DNA from: Anaerolineae bacterium
GTDB taxonomy: Bacteria; Chloroflexota; Anaerolineae; Anaerolineales; RBG-16-64-43
Assembly (NCBI GenBank): GCA_003141675.1
Contig: PLND01000051.1
Location: 8,374 to 68,336 of the forward strand
DNA: 59,963 bases
Reading direction: 5' to 3'
Each line of letters starts with the position of its first letter. Within the stretch, counting starts at the first letter, position 1. Below, piece after piece: positions 8,901-16,699 of this stretch. Position numbers and translations under genes: made by a program. The notes under the pieces were generated by a model. It saw nothing but the letters and a program-made list of their open reading frames with translations, was not told the DNA's origin and made no database searches.

Positions 8901-9107
8901 GAGGCGCAAGGCTTCGATCGCCGTAGTTCCATTGCCGCCGAAGGGATCGAGGACGACGTCGCCCTCCTTGGTATACGCACGGATGAGTTCCGCGACGACC
9001 GCGGGTGCTAAGTTGCCGCCCCGGGGATGCATGGCGTGGATTGGACCGGCGCCGGCGTTCGGTGCGGTTGGAATTCCCGTATCGATATGCCGGACGTTTT
9101 GTCTCAT
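5970..9107 (-). CDS. Fusion: DNA methyltransferase-like region + dihydroorotate dehydrogenase electron-transfer subunit (PyrK)
   Basis: Single 1045-aa frame. N-term VVLDPFGGNGTTAIEALRLGRRAVTTDPNPLA and DYVLTEPPFEFF; C-term GQFFHLLCDP, RRPLSIH, CGNGFS, SGGIGVAPLAALAERL, CGVGACYSCTTRV...C (2Fe-2S). Confidence 0.88.
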   Translation of the reverse strand: MRQNVRHIDTGIPTAPNAGAGPIHAMHPRGGNLAPAVVAELIRAYTKEGDVVLDPFGGNGTTAIEALRLGRRAVTTDPNPLASFFTQVVFTPASLPRLEWAFQDLREQCQDVISELFATACPKCGKKGVVNFLHRENGKLVRLDYSCSCSPGRLRKKPDAGDRRVEAENADADIPFWHPASLPLPADLAANINYPADFLRRRTVAALSIILNSINNITEPAVRDVMKLAFASALAACHCPGPLAPPGTAIGGSLSKGKRLGGRRGLQKCVVSNPWDTFSENFRRVYEGKKESNAILRNATIGYGYGELESHQANVVILGKSAEDALIYELPESSIDYVLTEPPFEFFENDIFLPAIQAAWLKMEFDHNREIVIAPEHGRSVEQYRERMLVVLHGLHRVAKEGSYAHLFCANSGATFFPEFLGLLEAAGLPSEQIHYQPVAGGKSSRTGGGYLVRVPVNKKQTITAMEVPKASLHKKAANTARELLGIYGKKITADKILRSFYQRLDKQEIAALQKSSMDEILLQAVASFAQYRNGRLIVRKGKGVVAGRIDIPLNWRRIVLDAESLSAGGPSDAAAARRLAAQRLGRDGLTVEDVDAIGQNLRSAEILRHRRTRTAALLRDWGKAFGYSARFSQNAPAEVTWKTSAKRSVGFTLGKKEIRIASYLENGTASEWGDISYLDLERCLCEWRHKHPAPGADLKGQLASFDNFPELETTDPLKKSSRLRDLELRIVQNRRICEGHFLIELELPANAQLDFLPGQFFHLLCDPDAGKPRAYPLTLRRPLSIHRAEYPRFHRAALAHAEELPDEMRQAIVRHPARVDFLYRVVGEGTDILSRARKGAVLRAIGPCGNGFSVCASHTAVIVSGGIGVAPLAALAERLREHGKEVLIYLGAVRKEMLNLAVGASGRGMDIDNSGGDQELYDAIQSEFDEIGARVLTVCTDDGSLGEKGLVTEMLEQGLRDGCVPRESVCLYACGPEGMLRKVAEIAARNSLDCQVSLETRMACGVGACYSCTTRVIGPDGKVYRKRVCREGPVFPARDIQWKD

Positions 9108-9835
9108 AGCGTATGCCTTCCCGCTTCCTGGGCGCGATGCGCTATCTTCATCCTGCAGAAAAACGAAAGGAAGACGGTATTAAGTGAATCGGTAATCCAT
9201 AGGATTGTTGTTTTGTATTGTGAGGGGGACATTCCGAGTTCGGACATGTCAGAGGTCAAAAATCCCAAATCGTATTTCCCGCACCGGCAAACCCAAACGG
9301 AATTTTATCTAAAATGATTATATCAGTTTAATCCACGGGGCCCCCGCGGGCTTGGCGGAGAACTTTTTTACAAACCTGCATGAATTTCTCCTTTGCCCAA
9401 CACTGGATTGGGTCGGCAGGGGGCGAGGAAATCCATCATGTTAGCCCTGACGATAATGTTCGGATACCTTTCATCGGTCGGTTTTCTCAGAAGTCGCATC
9501 GAAAAAAGAACGGATCTCATCCATGATCGTCCGCTATCACCAGCCTTCGGATAAATAGCGAGACGATCGGATAGAGTCTATTGCCAATCCTTTTACAGCA
9601 TCCGGTCTGTTCAAAACGCGAAGAACGTTAGCGGATACTGAGGATTGCTTTGTAAGGTCGAGCGCCGGAGTGAAAGAATTACAGCGATCCCACCCGCAGG
9701 ATTTTATAAATGCATCCAGCCGGCTGATGGTGACCACAAACTGGAAAGATCCACCCAGTGGATGCTTTCTCCCCGTATCCTCCATGGACTTGGAGTGGTT
9801 AAAAAACCTTTAAAAGTGGCACAAACCTTGCCCCA

Positions 9836-9863
9836 TTGACAAATAGAACGCATGTTCTATAAT
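9836..9863 (+). promoter_or_regulatory. Promoter with embedded LexA/SOS-type box
   Basis: TTGACA (9836-9841), 16-nt spacer, TATAAT (9858-9863); GAACGCATGTTC at 9846-9857 matches GAACRNRYGTTC. Confidence 0.7.
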
Positions 9864-9887
9864 GCTGAAAACTGTGGAGGTAGAGAG

Positions 9888-10517
9888 ATGCAAAACGCAC
9901 AAACCCAAAAACCGTTTCAATTTTCAGTAGCTTCTCTGATCCCCAATATCCGGTTTCCGGAGCGCGGCGCTTCCTTTCTTGGACTGATCGTCGGTGCCAC
10001 GGTTCTCTTTGAGGTCTTCAACTATAGCACCACCGAACACGCCCTCGGCGACGTAATGGGTGGGTTGCGGTTTTTGGAGATCCCCTGGGCGACCATACTC
10101 GCTCTGGCTTTCTGCGGCATCGATTTTGCCGGTATCGCGCGGCTGTTCTCTCCGGAGGAACGGGAGGGGAAGGAGCGCGTGGAAGGGATGTATCTTCTGG
10201 CGGCGTGGTTGCTGGCGGGTGTGATCAATGCGGCGATGACCTGGTGGGCGGTGACCGTGGCGCTTTTGGGACAGCCGAATATCGGCAACGAACTGGTTTC
10301 CCGTCAGGATCTTGTTCTTTATGTGCCCATTCTCGTGGCCGGCGCGGTCTGGCTGATCCGCATCCTGTTGATCGGGATGCTGACCATGTCGGGAGGAAAA
10401 ATCGACCAACCGGGCAAGTCTCCGGCGATTAAACAACCTCTACCCGTGCAATCTGTTCCGGTCCGGCAGGTTCCATCTTCAACCATGGTACGGCCTTTTA
10501 CCGGCGGCCGATCCTGA
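9888..10517 (+). CDS. Multi-pass membrane protein of unknown function
   Basis: About 4 hydrophobic segments; start MQNAQTQKPF preceded by ggaggtagag; ORF extends to 9852. Confidence 0.65.
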   Translation: MQNAQTQKPFQFSVASLIPNIRFPERGASFLGLIVGATVLFEVFNYSTTEHALGDVMGGLRFLEIPWATILALAFCGIDFAGIARLFSPEEREGKERVEGMYLLAAWLLAGVINAAMTWWAVTVALLGQPNIGNELVSRQDLVLYVPILVAGAVWLIRILLIGMLTMSGGKIDQPGKSPAIKQPLPVQSVPVRQVPSSTMVRPFTGGRS

Positions 10518-10634
10518 TAAAATTCCCGCAGCCCGAATTCTCAACGCCTCCCCGCACACAGGAAACGCAATAGTGCGGGGAGGCGCTTGAAGACGAACCG
10601 GCGCTTGGAAGGTATTTTCTTTTTCGGCAGACCC

Positions 10635-11264
10635 ATGAGCAAGCGACGCACTCGTTTGAACCCGTATGTGATGGCCAGAATGCTTCCCCTGATGGTCGGG
10701 ATGATTATTGTGGCGGCCATCTGCACCGCGACATCCGCCGTTGGCATCGTCGGGTCGGCAGCCAAAATCTTCGTAGCCAAAGAACGGCCGGTGGCGGATC
10801 TCTTTACTCCGCAAGTCCTCGCTTGGAAGCCGCAAATAATTCGGTGGTCGGAGGCCTTCGGGCTGGATCCGAATCTGGTGGCGACGGTCATGCAGATTGA
10901 ATCCTGCGGCAACCAGCACGCAGTCTCGCCCACCGGAGCGCAAGGCCTATTCCAGGTGATGCCGTTTCATTTCGCCGAAGGAGAGGAAATGCAGGATCCC
11001 GAGACCAACGCCCGGCGCGGCCTGGCTTACCTGGCGGAATCCCTTCTGCAATCGAAAGGCGACGTCCGCCGGGCGCTGGCTGGATACAATGGCGGACACG
11101 GCATGATCGGATTGGATCCCTCGCAATGGAGTTCCGAAACCCGCCGCTACGCTTATTGGGGCGACGGTATTTTTGCAGATGCCTCCGGCGGGCGGACGGA
11201 AAGTGCCCGGTTGGAAGAATGGCTGGCGGCGGGTGGAGAAAGTCTGTGCTCTCCTGGTGGATAA
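10635..11264 (+). CDS. Lytic transglycosylase SLT-domain protein with N-terminal TM segment
   Basis: FGLDPNLVATVMQIESCGNQHAVSPTGAQGLFQVMPFHF and LAGYNGGHGMIG. Confidence 0.88.
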   Translation: MSKRRTRLNPYVMARMLPLMVGMIIVAAICTATSAVGIVGSAAKIFVAKERPVADLFTPQVLAWKPQIIRWSEAFGLDPNLVATVMQIESCGNQHAVSPTGAQGLFQVMPFHFAEGEEMQDPETNARRGLAYLAESLLQSKGDVRRALAGYNGGHGMIGLDPSQWSSETRRYAYWGDGIFADASGGRTESARLEEWLAAGGESLCSPGG

Positions 11265-11354
11265 AATAAATACATGCGCAGCAGGGAAACGCAACCCTAG
11301 GAATTCACCAATGGAATTTCAACCCCCGATTGTCCCGCGATATGAGGAGATGCC

Positions 11355-11777
11355 ATGGAAAAGGAAGAAGCAATTCGAAAATCTCTCGAACTGGTCGAGA
11401 ACTCAAAAATCGCATTCCTGGGGACAAACGGCGACGCCGGCTATCCCCAGATCAAAGCCATGCTCGTCCCGGATCACGAAGGATTGAAACGCATCTGGTT
11501 CAGCACAAACACATCCTCCCGCCGGGTCGGCCAGATCCGGCGCGATCCAAAAGCATGCGTGTATTTTGTTGACTTGGCCGTATGGCAGGGGTTGATGCTG
11601 GTGGGGAAGATGGAATTCCTACAGGATCCGGAATCGCGGCGGCGGCTCTGGCATCCAGGCGATGAACAATATTATCCGCATGGCGTGGATGATCCGGATT
11701 ATTCCGTTTTGCGTTTCAGCGCGGAGTGGGGGAATTATTATCATGCGCTGTCAAATGTGACGTTTCCCATTGTATGA
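11355..11777 (+). CDS. Pyridoxamine 5'-phosphate oxidase-like (general stress protein 26-type) FMN-binding protein
   Basis: IAFLGTNGDAGYPQIKAMLVPDHEGLKRIWFSTNTSSRRVGQIRRDPKACVYFVD. Confidence 0.8.
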   Translation: MEKEEAIRKSLELVENSKIAFLGTNGDAGYPQIKAMLVPDHEGLKRIWFSTNTSSRRVGQIRRDPKACVYFVDLAVWQGLMLVGKMEFLQDPESRRRLWHPGDEQYYPHGVDDPDYSVLRFSAEWGNYYHALSNVTFPIV

Positions 11778-11782
11778 AAGAG

Positions 11783-11905
11783 GCACAACGGATTTCACGG
11801 ATAGAAAAAGCGATGAATTATGGATAGATCATTTTTTCAATAATACGGCAGCTAGTTAATTAATCGGTGTAATCCGGTTCTACTCCGAGTCATCCGTGGT
11901 AAGGA
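11783..11905. repeat. Dispersed 'ATTTCACGGAT...GTGTAATCCG...CCGTGGT' intergenic repeat
   Basis: Related stretches near 940-1030, 32752-32850 and 55807-55850. Confidence 0.55.
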
Positions 11906-11920
11906 TGTTCCCCGAAGATA

Positions 11921-13291
11921 TTATTCCTTCTTCAGCGGAAGCCAAACGGAGAACGTGGTTCCCTTTCCGGGTTCCGATGCCACCTCGATCCGGCCGTCGT
12001 GGCTCTGGGCGATCCATTGCGCGATGGAAAGCCCCAATCCGGACCCGCCGAGTGCGCTCCGGCTGCGGGATTTTTCCACCCGATAGAATCGGTCGAAGAT
12101 GTGCGGCAGTTCATCCGGCGGGATCCCCGGTCCATTATCGGAGATCGTGATGTGCACGCAATCGTCCACTACGCGCAGGGAAAGCAGAACGCGGCCTCCG
12201 GATTGAGTATATTGCAGCGCATTCACCACCAGGTTTAGCAGCAGCTGCTTCAGCCGGTCGCGGTCTCCGATGACAATCGCCTGCTCGAGGTTGCCAATGC
12301 TCACCTGCACCTTTCCCTGGGTCAGAACGATCGCCTGCTGCAGCACCTCCAGCAAGAGCGTGTCAATCACCACCGGAGTTTTGGAAAGCGGCAGATTGCC
12401 CGCCTCCGCCCGCGAGAGGAGTAATAGGTCGCCCACCAGACGGATCATCCGGTCCACTTCGGATTGCACGGCGTCGAGCGATTCCGAATCGGGGCCCATC
12501 CGGCGGATCAGATCAACATTTCCGCGGATGGAGGTGAGGGGCGTGCGCAATTCGTGGGAGACGTCGGCCAGGAACCGGGATTGGGCGGTGAAGAGCTTTT
12601 CCAGGCGCTCGAGGGTTTCGTTGAAAGCCTGGATCAATTTTCCCACCTCGCTCCCGGCGGGAACTTCGAGCGGAATGCGGCGGGAGAGATCGTCGGCCAG
12701 GGTGATCTGCAACGCGGTGGCGGTCACCGCATCGATCGGCTGCAACGCGCTGCGCACGATCCCGTTGCCGAGGAGGATGGACAACAGGACGGCCGATGCG
12801 CTTCCGATCAGAAGCACGAGCAGCAGGATGTATTGAGCTCGATCGACCACTATCAGCGGGGTACCTACTTCCAGCTGTCCGGCATACACGCTTCCAATTA
12901 AAATCGGTTTGGTCATCACGCGCAGATGAACGCCGCGGATGCGATTGTCGGTCAATTCTGGTTGCAGAATGGGAAGCGCTCGCGAGGCGAGCGGCTCGGT
13001 TACCCCCTGCAGATTGGGCGAGGAAACCAGCAGGGTGCCATAAGCGTCCCAGACCTGCACGTAAGCGTTGGAGGAGGAGAACGGGAGGGGCGCAAGGATC
13101 AGGAGTTGGAGATCTTCAACGTTTTGGATCGCTATGGAATTCCGAAGACTGTCGGCGGATTCCCCCAGCGCCTGATCGATTTGCTGGGTAAGTGTGTACT
13201 CGAGGATGAAATATATGCTGATGCCGAACAGCAGAAGCACCGTGATCAGAACGGTTGAATATCCAAGGATTAATCGCGCGCGGAGGGACAT
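11921..13291 (-). CDS. HAMP-domain sensor histidine kinase
   Basis: Two TM segments; FLADVSHELRTPLTSIRGNVDLI, LLLNLVVNALQYT, ISDNGPGIPPDELPHIFDRFYR, GGSGLGLSI. Confidence 0.94.
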   Translation of the reverse strand: MSLRARLILGYSTVLITVLLLFGISIYFILEYTLTQQIDQALGESADSLRNSIAIQNVEDLQLLILAPLPFSSSNAYVQVWDAYGTLLVSSPNLQGVTEPLASRALPILQPELTDNRIRGVHLRVMTKPILIGSVYAGQLEVGTPLIVVDRAQYILLLVLLIGSASAVLLSILLGNGIVRSALQPIDAVTATALQITLADDLSRRIPLEVPAGSEVGKLIQAFNETLERLEKLFTAQSRFLADVSHELRTPLTSIRGNVDLIRRMGPDSESLDAVQSEVDRMIRLVGDLLLLSRAEAGNLPLSKTPVVIDTLLLEVLQQAIVLTQGKVQVSIGNLEQAIVIGDRDRLKQLLLNLVVNALQYTQSGGRVLLSLRVVDDCVHITISDNGPGIPPDELPHIFDRFYRVEKSRSRSALGGSGLGLSIAQWIAQSHDGRIEVASEPGKGTTFSVWLPLKKE

Positions 13292-13296
13292 ACGGA

Positions 13297-13995
13297 TTAA
13301 TTATTCCCGGAGGGTTCGCTCTCTTCTCGAAGAACGTATCCCACTCCCCGCACGGTGAAGAGCAGCCTGGATTTGCTTTCCGTCTCCAATTTCTGGCGCA
13401 AATAACGGATATAGACTTCGATGATATTGCTTTCCCCGCCGAAATCATAACCCCACACGCGGTCGTAGATGGTTTCGCGGGTGAGGACTTTCCGCGGATG
13501 GCGCAGGAAGAGTTCCAGCAGATCGAATTCTTTGCTTGTCAGCTCGATCATCTTCTCCGCTCGATGGACCTGCCGGGTTCCGGTGTCCAGTTTCAAGTCG
13601 CCGAACTGCAACAGCTCTGGCTCTCCCGGTCCGGCTCGCCGGAGCAGGGCGCGGACGCGGGCCAGCAGCTCAGCCAGGGCGAACGGTTTGACCATGTAAT
13701 CATCGGCCCCGGCGTCCAGTCCCTGTACCCGGTCGGAAACAGAATCGCGCGCCGTCAGGACCAGGATCGGAAGCGAGGAGTTGGCCGTCCGCAGGCGCCG
13801 GCAAACCTCCAGCCCGTCCATGCCCGGAAGCATCAGATCGAGCACGACCAGATCCATCCGCGTTTCACGGGCCTTGGTGAGGGCGACGGCGCCGTCGGGG
13901 GCGACATCCACCTCGTATCCCTCATAGGCTAACCCGCGCCGAAGAAACGAGGCGATCTGTTCTTCGTCTTCCACTATCAAAATTTTCGGCGGCAT
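13297..13995 (-). CDS. OmpR-family response regulator
   Basis: [47 protein letters not shown], winged-helix C-term with [24 protein letters not shown]. Confidence 0.95.
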   Translation of the reverse strand: MPPKILIVEDEEQIASFLRRGLAYEGYEVDVAPDGAVALTKARETRMDLVVLDLMLPGMDGLEVCRRLRTANSSLPILVLTARDSVSDRVQGLDAGADDYMVKPFALAELLARVRALLRRAGPGEPELLQFGDLKLDTGTRQVHRAEKMIELTSKEFDLLELFLRHPRKVLTRETIYDRVWGYDFGGESNIIEVYIRYLRQKLETESKSRLLFTVRGVGYVLREESEPSGNN

Positions 13996-14110
13996 ATTTT
14001 TTGTCCCTGCGCCCTGAGTCTACGGATTTCCTTCTTCGAAAGGCCGTTCCCCGGCGGATCCTCTCGAAGCGGATCGCCGGTCGGATGAAATGAAAGGAAG
14101 GTTGCGCAAT

Positions 14111-16657
14111 CTACCCCGCGGAAGGTTGTCGGGCATCCGGCAATGGAGATCCGACCCGGACCGGCAGCAAAATGAAAAAGGTGGTCCCGTGACCGAGTTG
14201 ACTCTCCAGCCAAATGCGCCCTCCCATGGCTTCGGTGAGGGTGCGCGCCACCGCCATCCCCACGCCGGTGTCGCCCAGCCCTTCGATCAGGGGCCCTTCC
14301 GTCCGATAGAGCCGGGTGAAAACGCGGGGTTGATCCTCGGCGGCGATGCCGGGCCCGCTGTCCTTGACCGTAATTAGCATGGCCCGTTGATTTTGCACGC
14401 CCTGGGGGGAATGCGCGGTCAGGACGACTTCCTTTTCCGGCACCGTAATCAAAACCGCGTTTTGGATCAAATGGTTGAGGATTTGCTGCAGTGCATCGCG
14501 GTCGATCTCGACCGGGGGAAGATCGTCCGACACATCCAGGTGCAATACGAGATTCTTCTCGCGGACGATTTCGCTTACGCCGGTGATGGCGCTGTCGATA
14601 ATGCCGGCCACGTCCACCGGTTGCATCGGCGGAGCGGCGATCTTTTCCGGCAGCAGAAGCAGTTGCAGCAGGTCCTCGAATAGCGATTCGGTCCGCGTGA
14701 TGCTGGCGCGGATCCGGTCGAGGAATTTCCGTTGCATAGCGCCCAGTATCCCGGCGGATTCGGAGAGCAACAAATCGGTGTATCCCACCATGGAGGAGAA
14801 CGGCTGGCGGATTTCCGAGATCAGGCTGGTGACCATTCCAATATCCGCTTCGAAGCCCGGTTTTTTCCCGGTTTCCGGGGGCAGGAGCGGTTGAAGCAAA
14901 GCCGATTGCAGGTGGGCGTATTCGCTCAGGGTCTTGCGTAATTCGTTCTGGATTTTGGAGATTTCCTGCTGATAGCGATTCTCGGTTTCCTCCAGAGCCG
15001 TTCGCAATCCGGCCGCTTCGGTTTCAGCGGAGGCTTGCGCCGGGGAGGCTGCCGTGCCCGCCGCCCGGAATTGATCGAGTGCGGACTGCAGGGCGCGGTT
15101 TTCATTCTCCAGAGCCGAAGCGGCTGCGACCGTCTCGGCAAAACGCGCCGAATCGCGGCGCGAGTTTTCCAATTCCTCCCGCGTGTCCCGCAATTCCTGC
15201 TCAAGCCGGATAATCGAAGGATCCCCCAACCGCTCTCCTCCGGCTTCTCCTTCGGGCGCCAGGGCGTCCTGTTCCTTCACCAGGGAAGCCAATCCTTCGG
15301 CGCGTTGGCGTTCTTCGCGCCACGCCTCCTCGGCCTGTTGAAGTTCCGTCTCCAGGCTCATCTTCTCCGCCTGTAGGCGTTCGCTTTCCTCGGTGGCTTG
15401 GGCCAAAGTTCGCCGGTTCTTTTCCAGTTCCAGGCTCAGAGTATTGCGGGCATGAATTTGCTGGAAGGCGGCGGCGCAAGCCTCGGCGAATAGGCGCGCG
15501 GTGGATTCGTCTTCAGCGCGCCATTCCTCGCCGGAATAGGAAGCCAGCAATAAAATGCCGACGGCGGGTTCCTCGGAAAGCGCGAGGGGAACGAACAACA
15601 CCGGGCCGGCGTGGGCAAGCCCGGCCTTTTCGGCGACGGCTTGCAGGGTTGCGTCCCCCTCCGGCTTTTCCAGCCGCAGGATTTCCCGGCTACCGAGAGC
15701 GAAATGCAGTTGCGGAACGGCGTCGGATGTCAGTTGAAACGCGGGGAGCACGGCGGAACTGATCCGGTCGAAACCAGCGATGAAATCCACTCCATTCCCT
15801 TGCTCCGCGTTGGCTAGGAAGTAACTGGCTTCCACCCTCATCGCGCTGCAAATCCAGGCGGTCATCGCCTGTGGAAGATCAGGTTCCTCCAAGGTCAGGA
15901 TGAGGTCCGAAAGCGGCGGAATGGATTCGGAGGCGGCTTGTCTGGCCTGCCGGGCCTGGCTGCCCCCGCCGGTCAGGGTGGCGCCGAAAGCGGTGGAGAG
16001 CGTAAGCCGCATCGCCACGAACGGAAAGGCAAACAGGTCGAACAAACGGACCAGGCCGGGAAGATTGGTGGTGCCGTCCCCCAGCATCACTTGCAGGCTG
16101 GTTCCGGCAAGAAGGAGCAGCAGCGCCAGAACGGAAAGGCCCCATCCACCGGGGCGGCGGATCAACAAAAGCACGACCGCCGCGACAAACACGATCCAGC
16201 GGGCGGAATCCCAGATCAGGGAAAGAATATTGGCGTTGAAGGCGGTCGTGGCCGGATTGAGGGAAAGGAAGACAAACGAGAGGGCGGCGCCGACCAGCGC
16301 CAGAAGGACCGCACCGATCATTACTCCGTCGCCGGTCTTGCTCCTGCGCGGAAAGAGGAAGAACCACGCCAGCGCGAGGGCGACCAGGATTTCCAGCGCG
16401 CGGTCGCCGTTGGCTTGGAGGATCGGCAGTGAGGCTGAGTTCGAAATTGAGGGGAGCAGATCACCCACCAGGCCGATCGTTTCCAGAAGGATGATCGAAC
16501 CGGCCAGCAGCAGACCACGCTTCCATTCCCCACGGGGCTTTTTCGCCACGAGCAGGAACGCCGAAGCCAGCGCGGTGAGAAGGATCCAGGCGCGGAAAAA
16601 AATAAATCCGGGAACACCGAGTAAAAATACTTCGTAGGTGTGAAGTGACACGGCCAT
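14111..16657 (-). CDS. Membrane GAF/coiled-coil histidine-kinase-like protein; HisKA His replaced
   Basis: Hydrophobic N-term, GAF-like region, long coiled coil, ISEIRQPFSSMVGYTDLLL, HATPase VKDSGPGI and GDTGVGMAVARTLTEAMGGRIW. Confidence 0.82.
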   Translation of the reverse strand: MAVSLHTYEVFLLGVPGFIFFRAWILLTALASAFLLVAKKPRGEWKRGLLLAGSIILLETIGLVGDLLPSISNSASLPILQANGDRALEILVALALAWFFLFPRRSKTGDGVMIGAVLLALVGAALSFVFLSLNPATTAFNANILSLIWDSARWIVFVAAVVLLLIRRPGGWGLSVLALLLLLAGTSLQVMLGDGTTNLPGLVRLFDLFAFPFVAMRLTLSTAFGATLTGGGSQARQARQAASESIPPLSDLILTLEEPDLPQAMTAWICSAMRVEASYFLANAEQGNGVDFIAGFDRISSAVLPAFQLTSDAVPQLHFALGSREILRLEKPEGDATLQAVAEKAGLAHAGPVLFVPLALSEEPAVGILLLASYSGEEWRAEDESTARLFAEACAAAFQQIHARNTLSLELEKNRRTLAQATEESERLQAEKMSLETELQQAEEAWREERQRAEGLASLVKEQDALAPEGEAGGERLGDPSIIRLEQELRDTREELENSRRDSARFAETVAAASALENENRALQSALDQFRAAGTAASPAQASAETEAAGLRTALEETENRYQQEISKIQNELRKTLSEYAHLQSALLQPLLPPETGKKPGFEADIGMVTSLISEIRQPFSSMVGYTDLLLSESAGILGAMQRKFLDRIRASITRTESLFEDLLQLLLLPEKIAAPPMQPVDVAGIIDSAITGVSEIVREKNLVLHLDVSDDLPPVEIDRDALQQILNHLIQNAVLITVPEKEVVLTAHSPQGVQNQRAMLITVKDSGPGIAAEDQPRVFTRLYRTEGPLIEGLGDTGVGMAVARTLTEAMGGRIWLESQLGHGTTFFILLPVRVGSPLPDARQPSAG

Positions 16658-16699
16658 ATTCAGCGCGCCTCCGCGCGGAATCCCGCGGCAGGAATTTTC

